A stretch of 13,030 nucleotides of DNA from Bacillota bacterium. Its GTDB lineage: Bacteria; Bacillota; Clostridia; Lachnospirales; Anaerotignaceae. The stretch covers positions 1 to 13,030 of the forward strand of contig JAEZPX010000187.1 in NCBI GenBank assembly GCA_023413275.1, in the 5' to 3' direction. The position numbers and the translations under genes are program-made. Every line of letters starts with the position of its first letter. The first letter of the stretch is position 1. Of the stretch, positions 1-7,842 are shown piece after piece. Under the pieces are notes generated by a model. That model was not told the origin of the DNA. It made no database searches and was given only the letters and a program-made list of their open reading frames with translations.

Positions 1-1168
1 CAATCAATGAGATATTAAAAAAATGATACGCCACAAGAGGATAGCTAAATAGCGATGCATATAAAGAAAGAATGAAAGTTTTCTTCATTTTGCTCATAAC
101 ATCTGTCTCATTGGAAACGACTTGTAAACCCAGCCAGATGCCCACTACAGTAATATATGATAGCTGAAAACCAGCATTCCATAAATACAAAGGCTGAAAA
201 AACAAAAGAAAGAGAGCAGCTATGGCTACATTATTTAGCATATCACTTCTTCTAAAGAAAACTCTCCCAAGCAAAGCAACAGTAATCATAATAACCGCTC
301 TAACTGAGGATGGTGAAAATCCAGTAAAAATTAAAAAAACCATACAACAGGCAATGGTAATCAGCGCCCCTGTCCGTTTACTTTGCTTCAGGCATTTTTC
401 AATAATAAAATGAACCATTAGGACAAAAATGGAAACATGAAGCCCCGAAACGCAAAGAATATGATTGATTCCTGCTTTTATGTATAAGTCTTTGGTTTCT
501 TGGTCTATGTCATCTTTCTCTCCCGTTACCATTGCTTTTAGTATCCCGCTTTCTCTCTGGGGTAGAGCCGTATCAAACACGGCAAAGACCTGTTCTTTTA
601 TCTCTTGCAGCTTCACTGAAAAATCATTGCTTTTACCAATCTTTTGAATCCTCTCGGGATATATCTTATAATCAACGCTCTTTGTCTTTAAATATAATCT
701 CTCATCGTAGCCACCGGGAATTGTTTTCCCTTCCAAGGGTAAAACTTCTCCTGAAATCAAAATTTCATCTCCGACTTGAAAAAAATCTCCTTCTGTCCAA
801 ATTGCATATACCACTACCGTATTGTTTTGTCCTGCTTCAGATGGCGCTTGCAAGCGCACAAACAGCTTTTGATTCCCTGAAGAGGTTGTCCCCTCCTCAA
901 AAATCACACCGGGGCAATTCAAAAGGGTTATTCCTTCTAATCCTGCAAATGATGTTTTTACAGAATTTCCGGCTAGAAAAAAGCCTAATAACGCCATTAT
1001 AATGAATGTAGCTGCCATTTTAAAATGCTTTTTTATCACGAAACGTGATATGCATAAAAGGATAAAAACGAAAAAAGCTAGGCATATCTCTTTCGATATA
1101 CCTAGCCGAATATATATTCCACCTATCGTGAATATTAGTGCCCAAAGGGCCGGTCTTTTTATTCTCAT
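1..1168 (-). CDS. comEC: ComEC/Rec2-family DNA-uptake channel, N-terminal 389 codons (runs off left edge)
   Basis: This is the N-terminal part of the polytopic membrane protein that forms the channel for single-stranded DNA entry during natural transformation. My translation of the minus strand is open from an ATG at 1168 to the window edge with no stop. Residues 5-70 hold hydrophobic segments. Residues about 85-170 look like the extracytoplasmic OB-fold region. The Competence domain begins near 205 and shows its hallmarks: HILCVSGLHVS (236-246, with Cys where Ala is usual), GFSPSSVRA (283-291) and WNAGFQLSY (330-338). The C-terminal metallo-beta-lactamase-like domain, if present, lies outside the window. 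The start is 5 nt after the stop of the GerMN gene and has no good Shine-Dalgarno. An in-frame TTG at 1177 overlaps that stop. Both facts suggest translational coupling. The family call is secure; competence of this organism is not shown. Confidence 0.93.
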   Translation of the reverse strand, partial: MRIKRPALWALIFTIGGIYIRLGISKEICLAFFVFILLCISRFVIKKHFKMAATFIIMALLGFFLAGNSVKTSFAGLEGITLLNCPGVIFEEGTTSSGNQKLFVRLQAPSEAGQNNTVVVYAIWTEGDFFQVGDEILISGEVLPLEGKTIPGGYDERLYLKTKSVDYKIYPERIQKIGKSNDFSVKLQEIKEQVFAVFDTALPQRESGILKAMVTGEKDDIDQETKDLYIKAGINHILCVSGLHVSIFVLMVHFIIEKCLKQSKRTGALITIACCMVFLIFTGFSPSSVRAVIMITVALLGRVFFRRSDMLNNVAIAALFLLFFQPLYLWNAGFQLSYITVVGIWLGLQVVSNETDVMSKMKKTFILSLYASLFSYPLVAYHFFNISLI

Positions 1169-1173
1169 AGCAA

Positions 1174-2124
1174 TCAACTAACTGTTTTCAAACTTTTTAC
1201 AGCAACAAAGGGAGTACTGAAATCAATATGGCCTTTGAATGCCTCTACTTTTTCACCCTCAATCAAAAATTGAACTTTTTTCACATTATCCAACTCCGAA
1301 AGAGAATTTACAATAGAATAGATTGTAAGCAATTCTCCCGTTGTACCTCCATTGTGTTTTGCAACAAATTCCTGACTTAAGTTTACATAGCAAACACCAT
1401 CACTGGTGGTCGTAACGTCCATAATTTTTGTTTCAGTTGGTATCGTTGCGTAGTTTCCTTTTTCCTTTGGGCCCGCTATCAACTGCTCTAATATGGTTCT
1501 TTCCCTTGGTTGATTTGCATTCACTTCCACTACCCGATCTTCAACGATCAAGTCTGTGGCATCCGCATTGGAGAAATACAATTTCAAAATAGCATATTCC
1601 GTTGTGGTTGCAGAGACAGATGGATCAATCAAAACATTCTCACGATTCATCTCACCATAAACTTCGCCAGTTCTTGATTTCAGGGGCACACCTTCAACAG
1701 TAAATACCACAGAATTCAAAAAATTAAGGGAAGTAAGGGACCATACAATGGATGAGCGGCAAATCACCTCATCCACACTGCTTAAGCCGTAATAAGCGGA
1801 ATTAAAGTCTATTTTAGCCACATTTCCTGTGATTACAGCAGAGTTTATTTCCAAAACCTGAGGAATCGTAGGTTTAATGCCATCTGACTTTACTCCATTT
1901 CTTAAATCCTCCAAAATTGTATAGACCATATCAATCTCAGAACCCGTCTGGATATCTATTTCCGTAGCTTTCATTTTTCCATTGGCGCTCATATAGTAAA
2001 GCTCAGTGGCACTTTCCCCATCATCAAAAAACTGTTCCTTTAAAAATAAGCCCACCGAAACGATAACCAATAAAGCCATCCCTATAATTACAACAATAGA
2101 AATTACTTTTTTAAGTTTTGCCAA
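1174..2124 (-). CDS. Membrane-anchored protein with two GerMN domains
   Basis: The protein has 316 residues with one N-terminal membrane segment (about 7-28) and the rest predicted outside the membrane. Two GerMN-type units follow, at roughly 40-150 and 178-297. Each ends in a similar strand-turn pattern (FTVEGVPLKS at 141-150; FLIEGEKVEAFKG at 286-298). GerMN domains occur in B. subtilis GerM, a lipoprotein needed for sporulation and germination, and in other envelope proteins; their biochemical role is poorly defined. There is no lipobox cysteine here, so anchoring is by the N-terminal helix rather than by lipid. The start is TTG, chosen because AAGGAGGA lies 6 nt upstream and the nearby ATG is in another frame that stops within seven codons. 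It lies 48 nt after the sensor kinase and 5 nt before comEC, so it is probably co-transcribed. Function in this organism is unknown. Confidence 0.85.
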   Translation of the reverse strand: MAKLKKVISIVVIIGMALLVIVSVGLFLKEQFFDDGESATELYYMSANGKMKATEIDIQTGSEIDMVYTILEDLRNGVKSDGIKPTIPQVLEINSAVITGNVAKIDFNSAYYGLSSVDEVICRSSIVWSLTSLNFLNSVVFTVEGVPLKSRTGEVYGEMNRENVLIDPSVSATTTEYAILKLYFSNADATDLIVEDRVVEVNANQPRERTILEQLIAGPKEKGNYATIPTETKIMDVTTTSDGVCYVNLSQEFVAKHNGGTTGELLTIYSIVNSLSELDNVKKVQFLIEGEKVEAFKGHIDFSTPFVAVKSLKTVS

Positions 2125-2130
2125 AATCCA

Positions 2131-2138
2131 TCCTCCTT
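2131..2138 (-). promoter_or_regulatory. Strong ribosome binding site for a TTG start
   Basis: Read on the minus strand, AAGGAGGA is followed by a 6-nt spacer and TTG at 2124. This near-perfect Shine-Dalgarno fixes the GerMN start as TTG. An ATG just downstream of the site opens only a six-codon frame. Confidence 0.85.
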
Positions 2139-2172
2139 CTTAGCTATCTATAAAAAGGCCTTATTACAAATT

Positions 2173-3684
2173 TTATGATACATTTTGACGTATCGGAATT
2201 CGCACCAATATGGTAGTGCCTTCATCCTCCTTGCTGTAAACCTTTATACTTCCATTGTGCATCATGATTGTACTATGGGTAATAGACAGCCCTAGACCCG
2301 TACCACCCGTTTCTCTGTCTCGTGTTTTATCTACCCGATAAAATCTCTCAAAAATTCTTGCTACTTCATCATCAGGTATGCCAATGCCTGTATCCGCCAC
2401 ACTGATAAAAACATTTTGATGATCTGCATCCAGTTTCATTTCAACTTCGCCGCCCTCAGGGGTATATTTAATTGCATTATCAACTAAATTTGCAACGGCT
2501 AAGGTCAGCTTCATTTCATCTACTGTGGCCGTGATTTCCTTTACCTTCTCATAGTGAATATGGATATTTTTTTCTTTTGCCAAGGGAAGCAGCCTCTTGA
2601 TAATTCCCTCTAGCATCTCATTCAAATCCATTTCTTTAAAGTTCAAGGGAACTTCTTTTTGGTCCAGCTTAACCAAAGTCAAAAGATCATTAATAATTGC
2701 CGCCATTCTATCTACCTCAGAATTAATGTCATGGAGAAATTCAACATACATCTCCTTGGGAACATCCTCTTGCAGTAAGATGGATTCACTTAAAACCTTA
2801 ATAGAGCTTAATGGTGTTTTTAATTCATGAGAAACATTAGAAACAAATTGCTGTCTTGTGGATTCCACCTTCTCAAGCTGATCTGCCATTTGATTACAAG
2901 CAAGGGCCAAATCCACCATCTCATTATGAATTTGAGAATGCACCTGAACCCTCTGTTCAAAATGACCCTCAGACATTTTCTGAATGACTTTAATAAGCTT
3001 CTTAATTGGCTCTGTAAAAATCTGAGACATAATAATCATGATGATAATTACAATAATGGATAGGCCTGCTAAAAGCAAGTTACCCTTTTTTGCAATATTA
3101 TTTACAGTCACAGAAATATCACTCAAATCAGCGGAAACCAAAACCACACCCACTCGGCTGTTATTGCTCCCGGAAATGGAAACTGCAGCATAGACCACGC
3201 CATCCTCCTGCACTCTGGCAATATCCTTATTGCCTAAAGCTTCAATTACTTCGGAGATGAAAACAGTTTTTCCAACCTCACTGTATCCGGTATCATACAC
3301 TACTAAGCAAGACGAATCCAAAACCAAAACACGGAAGTCATTTTGATGGCTCATATCCAACATGGTTTCTTCCAACGCATCCCGATCATCCTTATTAAAC
3401 ATATAATCGTGGGAGGTTATCTGCCCTGAAATCACGTTTGCCTCACTGAGTAGTTCCTTTTTTCTTTCTTCAATAAAATAGTCCTGTACGGAATGCAGTA
3501 TAGTACTTGCAATTAAAAGCAGGGGAACAATACCTACCACAACATAGGTGGCCAAGAGAATCCATCGTAAGCTAAGAAAACGAGGTTTTTTCTCTTTCCG
3601 TTCAGGTTGTTTGCTCTTAATTAAAATAATAACCAACTCCCCATTTTGTAAAAATGTATTTGGGTTCACTGGGATTTGCTTCAA
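2173..3684 (-). CDS. Two-component sensor histidine kinase (WalK/PhoR-like)
   Basis: This membrane sensor kinase is expected to autophosphorylate and pass phosphate to the response regulator encoded just upstream. Domains in order: cytoplasmic tail, TM1 (about 41-61), an extracytoplasmic domain with a PAS/Cache-like look (about 62-200), TM2 (about 202-222), HAMP (223-278), and HisKA with SHELKTP (phospho-acceptor His286). The HATPase domain has an N box at VDNAIKYTP (Asn403), G1 DTGIGIP (431-437), the F box FERFYRVDK, and G2 TGGTGLGLS (459-467). Unlike B. subtilis WalK there is no room for a cytoplasmic PAS domain between HAMP and HisKA. Its start is uncertain: there is no early ATG. TTG at 3684 has a partial Shine-Dalgarno (AAGGG, 6-nt spacer) and overlaps the regulator by 68 nt. 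GTG at 3669 and TTG at 3636 are alternatives. The signal sensed is unknown. Confidence 0.93.
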   Translation of the reverse strand: MKQIPVNPNTFLQNGELVIILIKSKQPERKEKKPRFLSLRWILLATYVVVGIVPLLLIASTILHSVQDYFIEERKKELLSEANVISGQITSHDYMFNKDDRDALEETMLDMSHQNDFRVLVLDSSCLVVYDTGYSEVGKTVFISEVIEALGNKDIARVQEDGVVYAAVSISGSNNSRVGVVLVSADLSDISVTVNNIAKKGNLLLAGLSIIVIIIMIIMSQIFTEPIKKLIKVIQKMSEGHFEQRVQVHSQIHNEMVDLALACNQMADQLEKVESTRQQFVSNVSHELKTPLSSIKVLSESILLQEDVPKEMYVEFLHDINSEVDRMAAIINDLLTLVKLDQKEVPLNFKEMDLNEMLEGIIKRLLPLAKEKNIHIHYEKVKEITATVDEMKLTLAVANLVDNAIKYTPEGGEVEMKLDADHQNVFISVADTGIGIPDDEVARIFERFYRVDKTRDRETGGTGLGLSITHSTIMMHNGSIKVYSKEDEGTTILVRIPIRQNVS

Positions 3685-4306
3685 TCTTTTCCCTTAATCG
3701 ACGTACATGGACGTCAACCGTACGCACATCCCCCGGGTAATCATACCCCCATACAGTATCTAGCAATTTTTCCCGACTATAAACCTTCCCGGGATTCTCC
3801 ATCAAAAGCTCCAATAAATCAAATTCCTTGGCCGTAAGATTAATTTCTTTTCCTTGAATAAAGACCCGACGACTATCATAAGAAAGTTCCAAATCTCTTG
3901 CCTTTAAAATATTCTTGGCAGCACCTTCCACAGGGCCTTTTTTCACACTACGGCGTAAAATGGCTTTGATTCTGGCTTTCAACTCCAAAATATTAAAGGG
4001 TTTTGTAATATAGTCATCTGCACCATACTCTAATCCCATAATTTTATCCATATCTTCGCCTTTCGCAGTAACCATTATAATTGGCACCTGAGAAAACTCT
4101 CTTACCTGCTGACAAACCTGCAAGCCGTCCATCTTGGGTAACATAACATCCAATACAATCAAATCAAAGCTGGTGGATTTAATTAACTGCAAGGCCTCCT
4201 CGCCATCATAGGCGGGGGTAACCTCCATACCATCCTGCTCCAGAGAAAATTTTATTCCTTTTACAATGAGTTTTTCATCATCAACAACCAAAACATGATA
4301 TGCCAT
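3617..4306 (-). CDS. OmpR/PhoB-family response regulator, WalR-like
   Basis: This DNA-binding response regulator has 229 residues, the normal family length. The receiver domain (1-120) has the acidic pocket VVDDE (7-11), phospho-acceptor Asp53 in VLDVMLPKMDG, the conserved Thr80, and Lys102 in ITKPFN. The winged-helix output domain spans about 130-229. Its end contains WGYDYPGDVRTVDV and VRRLREKIE and finishes in GVGYYFN. From memory, this recognition-helix stretch is almost identical to that of B. subtilis WalR, which suggests, but does not prove, similar DNA specificity. The ATG has a perfect AGGAGGT 5 nt or so upstream. It lies 13 nt after the ComEA-like gene and overlaps the kinase gene, so the pair is co-expressed. 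PhoP/PhoB-type regulators share this architecture and remain possible. Confidence 0.95.
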   Translation of the reverse strand: MAYHVLVVDDEKLIVKGIKFSLEQDGMEVTPAYDGEEALQLIKSTSFDLIVLDVMLPKMDGLQVCQQVREFSQVPIIMVTAKGEDMDKIMGLEYGADDYITKPFNILELKARIKAILRRSVKKGPVEGAAKNILKARDLELSYDSRRVFIQGKEINLTAKEFDLLELLMENPGKVYSREKLLDTVWGYDYPGDVRTVDVHVRRLREKIEANPSEPKYIFTKWGVGYYFN

Positions 4307-4319
4307 AAGAACCTCCTAT

Positions 4320-4703
4320 TTATTCAGCTATAATATACTCTTTCATGGCATTCAGCTTTTTAATGCCAATTCCGGGGACATTTATGATCTCCTCCGTACC
4401 ATGAAAAAGTCCGTTTTTTTCCCGATAAGTTATAATTTCCTTCGCAAGCTTTTCTCCCACACCAGGCAAGGACTCCAAAGTTTCTTGGTTAGCCGTATTA
4501 ATGTTGATTGCCCCAATTGTACCCGGCAAAAACAGCTTGTACTCCCCAGCCCATCTGGTTTCCAATTCCTCAACAGTAACAGCAGAGCCCATACACAAAG
4601 ATTTTCCTCCTTTTTTGGAAAGTAAAATAAGTGTAATTGCAAAAATCAGAACCATAATCAAAAGAATTTGTAATCCTCTTTTCTTGAGAGATAAAACTTC
4701 CAT
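4320..4703 (-). CDS. comEA: Short ComEA-like helix-hairpin-helix DNA-binding protein
   Basis: ComEA is the membrane-anchored DNA receptor of the transformation machinery. Counting from the ATG at 4703 (127 residues), there is a basic N-terminus, a membrane helix (about 11-28), a linker, and a C-terminal ComEA domain. That domain has ININTAN (66-72), the first hairpin LPGVGEKLA and the second VPGIGIKKL. It is shorter than B. subtilis ComEA because the SLBB domain that usually precedes the helix-hairpin-helix region is absent. Small ComEA-domain proteins like this are common, so a non-competence role is possible, but comEC in the same operon favours DNA uptake. The start is uncertain: the ATG has only GGA 7 nt upstream, and a TTG at 4715 would add four residues. 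It is the first gene of the minus-strand operon. Confidence 0.85.
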   Translation of the reverse strand: MEVLSLKKRGLQILLIMVLIFAITLILLSKKGGKSLCMGSAVTVEELETRWAGEYKLFLPGTIGAININTANQETLESLPGVGEKLAKEIITYREKNGLFHGTEEIINVPGIGIKKLNAMKEYIIAE

Positions 4704-4979
4704 TTTTTTATCCAATTTTTATAAAAACCCCTTTTGTCTCGCACCTAAATTTGTTATAATTGGAAAGTATGTGTAAACAAAATGAATATAATACGAATCT
4801 ATTATGATACACACCTTTGCAAACATTTATATTTTATCACAAAAACAGGGAGCAAACACAAGTAATTATACTTTTTATCGCATGAAAAGTACAATTTTAA
4901 ACAGATGCTTCATTCTCTCCCTCAGCCTTTTTATTCTAACACAAAATTCCCAAAAGTTAAAGTTATATAGGAGATGTCA
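4704..4979. other. Divergent promoter region between comEA-like operon and carboxypeptidase gene
   Basis: These 276 nt hold no credible gene. For the minus-strand operon I see two weak sigma-A candidates. One is TATAAC (complement of 4753-4758) with TTGTTT (complement of 4775-4780), 16-nt spacer. The other is TATAAT (complement of 4865-4870) with TTGTAC (complement of 4889-4894), 18-nt spacer. On the plus strand a perfect TATAAT at 4755-4760 has only a poor -35 (TTTGTC, 4733-4738) and would imply a leader over 200 nt. No convincing nearer promoter for the plus-strand gene was found. I found no WalR-type direct repeat here. Confidence 0.45.
4969..4973 (+). promoter_or_regulatory. Ribosome binding site that selects the ATG at 4980
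   Basis: AGGAG directly touches an ATG at 4974 and lies 6 nt before a second in-frame ATG at 4980. Only the second has workable spacing, so the carboxypeptidase starts at 4980 and the preceding ATG-TCA is untranslated. Confidence 0.8.
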
Positions 4980-6341
4980 ATGAAACAATCATTTTTAATA
5001 TTTATTCTATCCTTGTCTCTGACTGTACCATGCTTTTCTGCCTTTGGCGAAACACTACAAGGGGATAATTCCACAACCCCAGCAACAACTGAAACTACAA
5101 AAGCCCCTGAATTATGCGCAGAGGCTGCCATCCTTATGGATGCAACCACAGGGGAAATATTATATGAAAAAAACAGTAAAAGTAAAATGTATCCCGCCAG
5201 CATTACAAAAATTATGACTGTGCTATTAGCCTTGGAAAAAGGAAATCTAAACGATACCATTACATTTTCCCATGATGCTGTTTATAGTATAGAACCCGGC
5301 AGCGCACATATCGCCATGCAGGAAGGAGAGCAAATCACCTTAGAACAAGCGTTATATGGTATTTTGCTTCGATCCGCTAACGAAGTGGCCAATGCCGTTG
5401 GGGAATACGTGGATGGTTCCATCCCTGCCTTTGCCCAGCACATGACCCAACGTGCGAAAGAATTGGGGTGCGAATCCACCAATTTTTTAAATGCTAATGG
5501 TCTATTTGATGAAAACCATTATACCACTGCCTACGACATGGCCTGCATTGCCAGAGAGCTATTAAAGCAAGAAGCCTATCAAAAGATGATGAGCAATACG
5601 TATTACGAAATTCCCCCAACGAATAAGCAATCAGAAACCCGCTACCTTCATGGTCAGCATCAAATGCTTAACCCAAAATCCATTTACTACTATGAATATG
5701 CCACCGGAGGAAAAACCGGGTATACCTGGGAAGCCCTCAATACGCTGGTCACATTTGCAAAAAAGGGAGATACCCAGCTCATCGCTGTTGTATTAAAATG
5801 TAAAGGTGCTGAGCACTATGTAGATTCAAAAGCTTTATTTGAATACGGTTTTTCCAATTTTCAAACAGTAAAGGTTTTTTCTGCCCAGGACTATAGCAAG
5901 ACTGTAAATGTGGTAGAAACCTACAAAAACAAAACAACCACCTTGGGCAGTATTCAAGTTGTACCAAAGGAAGATGTGTATAAAACCATACCAGCAAACA
6001 CAACGCTGTCAGACCTCAAAATTGATGTCGACTGTCCAGAAACAATTGATGCTCCTATTTCAGAAGGACAAGAAATCGGTACTATTACAGCAAAAACAGG
6101 AAAAGACACCATAACAACATCCTTTGTTGCTCAATCAGCTGTGGCGGCAACCTCGGTTGAAGCTCGTTTAGCACAAGAAAAAGAATCCAAAGTGAAACTT
6201 CTTAAAACCATTGGTACCGTTTCATTAGGAATTCTTCTATCTTGCCTAATTGTCTTTGCAGTGACACGAACTATCGGCCATATGAAAAGAAAACGAAGGA
6301 AAAGACTGCGTACCTTGCGTAGAAAAAAATATAGAAGATAG
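4980..6341 (+). CDS. D-alanyl-D-alanine carboxypeptidase (S11, DacF/PBP5 type)
   Basis: This low-molecular-weight penicillin-binding protein removes the terminal D-Ala from peptidoglycan pentapeptide stems outside the membrane. In the 453-residue protein, residues 1-23 are a signal peptide (likely cut after SAFG) followed by a Thr-rich linker. The S11 domain carries all three active-site motifs: SITK (nucleophile Ser74, Lys77), SAN (132-134) and KTG (245-247). Residues about 295-385 fit the beta-rich PBP5 C-terminal domain. A membrane helix follows (about 409-429), then a very basic tail (KRKRRKRLRTLRRKKYRR), giving type I anchoring by a hydrophobic helix instead of the amphipathic helix of E. 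coli PBP5. It is monocistronic, with terminators downstream. DacF, DacA and DacB paralogs cannot be told apart from sequence alone. Confidence 0.95.
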   Translation: MKQSFLIFILSLSLTVPCFSAFGETLQGDNSTTPATTETTKAPELCAEAAILMDATTGEILYEKNSKSKMYPASITKIMTVLLALEKGNLNDTITFSHDAVYSIEPGSAHIAMQEGEQITLEQALYGILLRSANEVANAVGEYVDGSIPAFAQHMTQRAKELGCESTNFLNANGLFDENHYTTAYDMACIARELLKQEAYQKMMSNTYYEIPPTNKQSETRYLHGQHQMLNPKSIYYYEYATGGKTGYTWEALNTLVTFAKKGDTQLIAVVLKCKGAEHYVDSKALFEYGFSNFQTVKVFSAQDYSKTVNVVETYKNKTTTLGSIQVVPKEDVYKTIPANTTLSDLKIDVDCPETIDAPISEGQEIGTITAKTGKDTITTSFVAQSAVAATSVEARLAQEKESKVKLLKTIGTVSLGILLSCLIVFAVTRTIGHMKRKRRKRLRTLRRKKYRR

Positions 6342-6349
6342 GCAATTTT

Positions 6350-6376
6350 ATTTCATCAACCATTGAATGAAATTTT
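6350..6376 (+). terminator. Weak hairpin just after the carboxypeptidase stop
   Basis: ATTTCAT (6350-6356) pairs perfectly with ATGAAAT (6367-6373), with a few further inner pairs, and is followed by a short T stretch. The stem is AT-only except for one C-G pair, so it is a marginal terminator that may back up the better one 100 nt downstream. Confidence 0.3.
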
Positions 6377-6473
6377 CTTCTAGCATCGAAACAATTTTTC
6401 ATCTAAACAATAATCAGTAAACTGGTTCGTGGGTACGCTCCTATGGTGACTTGAAAATAACGCATATAAATAT

Positions 6474-6504
6474 AAAATACTCTATACAGGGTATTTTTTG
6501 TTTT
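6474..6504 (+). terminator. Rho-independent terminator of the carboxypeptidase gene
   Basis: AAAATACTC (6474-6482), loop TATACA, then GGGTATTTT (6489-6497) gives a nine-pair stem including one T-G wobble. It runs into TTTTTTGTTTT. Orientation and position fit the end of the plus-strand transcript. Confidence 0.75.
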
Positions 6505-6622
6505 ATACATTAATAGTAATACATACGCAAACTACAGAAAATGCACTCATCAGAACACGGATTACAGCGTACTTCCAGTTGAAATACAATATATTTTCAT
6601 TCTGCGGGAAGAATAATTACAC

Positions 6623-6648
6623 AAAAAAAGGGCAGCTAATCTGCCCTT
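6623..6648 (-). terminator. Rho-independent terminator of the NlpC/P60 gene
   Basis: AAGGGCAG (6628-6635), loop CTAAT, CTGCCCTT (6641-6648): a perfect 8-bp GC-rich stem. On the minus strand it is followed by a run of T (complement of the A tract 6623-6629). It lies about 20 nt past the stop codon of the hydrolase gene. Confidence 0.9.
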
Positions 6649-6669
6649 AAAATCTTTCGAACTATAGAA

Positions 6670-7788
6670 TTATCTAATTACACGTCTTGCTGTTACATAT
6701 GTATTTGCGCTGTAGCTACTGCTTAAAGAAGTGGTTGTTACGCCATAAGCCGCACCATCTGTTGAATGAATATAATTGCCATCACCCATATAAATCCCAA
6801 CATGAGAAATTCCACTGTTACCGCCTGTATTAAAGAAAACCAAATCTCCCGCCTGCAAATCAGACTTGGAAACCTCAACCCCATTAGAAACCATAGAGTA
6901 AGAGGATCTGTTGAGAGTGATACCATAATTTTTCATAACGGCATAAACAAAACCAGAGCAATCCACACCTTTAGAAAGATTCGTTCCACCCCAAACATAA
7001 GGTGTACCAATATACTGCTTAGCAAAAGAAACAACCTCTGCACCCTTGGAAGAATCCTTGGATCTGGTGGTACGTTCGCCTTTACGTACAGAAAGGAATT
7101 CTGAACTAACATAACCCTTTACACCATCATCCGTTACAACTCTAACCCAGTCTTGTCCAACACGATCAATATTTACTTCTGCACCATAAGGCAACACTTC
7201 CAAAACTATGGAAATCATTGATGCTTCTTTACGAAGCTTAACGCCTGATGAGGAAGTAACCACGCCATATGTATCCTCAATTTCCTGCCCCGCATTTTCT
7301 GTAGCCGCAGAAGCAACGGAAGTGATCTTGGTTAAAAGTTCTCCTGAGATATAATCCTTGCTAACATAAGCAGTATCACCATCAAACTCGATGCGATACC
7401 AATCGCCGCTTTGACCAGTAACAACTATCTCTTGTCCATCCTTTAACTTACCCAAGGAATCTGCCGAAGCCGAAGGTGCCTTTCTAACATTAATGCTGCT
7501 GCCTGTAGCCACTGCATCTGTTTTTGTCAATTCAAAGTAGTCAGCAGAAACAAAAGCGCTCTCGCCTTCATAAGAGATTTGATACCAGTCTCCACTTTTT
7601 CCAACTACTGTATATTCCGAGCCTTTATCTATTTTTCCAACAACATCAGCTCCTGCATTCCCTTCTTTTCTAACATTTACTGCAGAATCAGTAGCTTGTC
7701 CTGCATCTGCAGCAAAAGCCACTGTGGAAGCAGCCATAATCATTGATGTTGTAATACAAACATGCTTTAACGCCTTGGTAATTATCAT
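6670..7788 (-). CDS. Secreted peptidoglycan hydrolase: three SH3 domains plus NlpC/P60
   Basis: This is an exported cysteine peptidase expected to cut peptidoglycan stem peptides (D-Glu to meso-diaminopimelate type), acting in wall turnover or daughter-cell separation. A signal peptide spans 1-27 (cleavage near AFA-AD). Three bacterial SH3 repeats follow at about 31-88, 90-148 and 174-235. The first two are very alike (both have VNVRK/INVRK starts and SGDWY cores). The third is more diverged (VKLRK, QDWVRV). The NlpC/P60 domain (about 247-372) has Cys277 in DCSGFV, His329 in SHVGIY and polar third residue His341 in YIHS, so the triad is intact. Length is normal for the family. The ATG has GGAGGAG 8 nt upstream. 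It is a single-gene transcript with its own strong promoter, a candidate WalR operator and a terminator. Confidence 0.96.
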   Translation of the reverse strand: MIITKALKHVCITTSMIMAASTVAFAADAGQATDSAVNVRKEGNAGADVVGKIDKGSEYTVVGKSGDWYQISYEGESAFVSADYFELTKTDAVATGSSINVRKAPSASADSLGKLKDGQEIVVTGQSGDWYRIEFDGDTAYVSKDYISGELLTKITSVASAATENAGQEIEDTYGVVTSSSGVKLRKEASMISIVLEVLPYGAEVNIDRVGQDWVRVVTDDGVKGYVSSEFLSVRKGERTTRSKDSSKGAEVVSFAKQYIGTPYVWGGTNLSKGVDCSGFVYAVMKNYGITLNRSSYSMVSNGVEVSKSDLQAGDLVFFNTGGNSGISHVGIYMGDGNYIHSTDGAAYGVTTTSLSSSYSANTYVTARRVIR

Positions 7789-7821
7789 AACAGATTCTCC
7801 TCCGAAGTCAACAAATCAAAT

Positions 7822-7838
7822 TGTTACATAATTGTTAA
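7822..7838 (+). promoter_or_regulatory. Candidate WalR (YycF) box over the hydrolase transcription start
   Basis: TGTTAC-ATAAT-TGTTAA matches the published WalR consensus TGTWAH-N5-TGTWAH at every fixed position, with the two hexamers 11 bp apart. It lies 4 nt downstream of the -10 hexamer of the hydrolase promoter and so covers the expected start site, on the strand opposite the gene. That placement would fit repression better than activation. The consensus is AT-rich and can occur by chance, so this rests on the combination of exact match, promoter location and target type. Confidence 0.5.
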
Positions 7839-7842
7839 CTTA

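Larger units (their letters stand above)
6342..6669. other. Intergenic region between convergent genes
   Basis: These 328 nt separate two convergent genes. They hold two plus-strand hairpins near the left and a strong minus-strand terminator at the right. Between 6505 and 6622 I see no gene, promoter or RNA element. Confidence 0.6.

Noticed and set aside
222..1002. Plus-strand open frames of 60-156 codons at the left edge
   Set aside because: They lie antisense to an unbroken comEC reading frame with clear family motifs and have no ribosome binding sites or recognisable domains.
4755..4760. Perfect TATAAT on the plus strand as the carboxypeptidase promoter
   Set aside because: No matching -35 at proper distance, and it would need a leader of more than 200 nt; kept only as a mention in the intergenic entry.
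4401..4776. Plus- and minus-strand frames overlapping the ComEA-like gene
   Set aside because: The ComEA-like frame has recognisable helix-hairpin-helix motifs; the other frames are low-complexity shadows of it.
4881..4903. Sigma-G type promoter for the carboxypeptidase (GCATG as -35)
   Set aside because: The expected -10 element does not follow at the required spacing.
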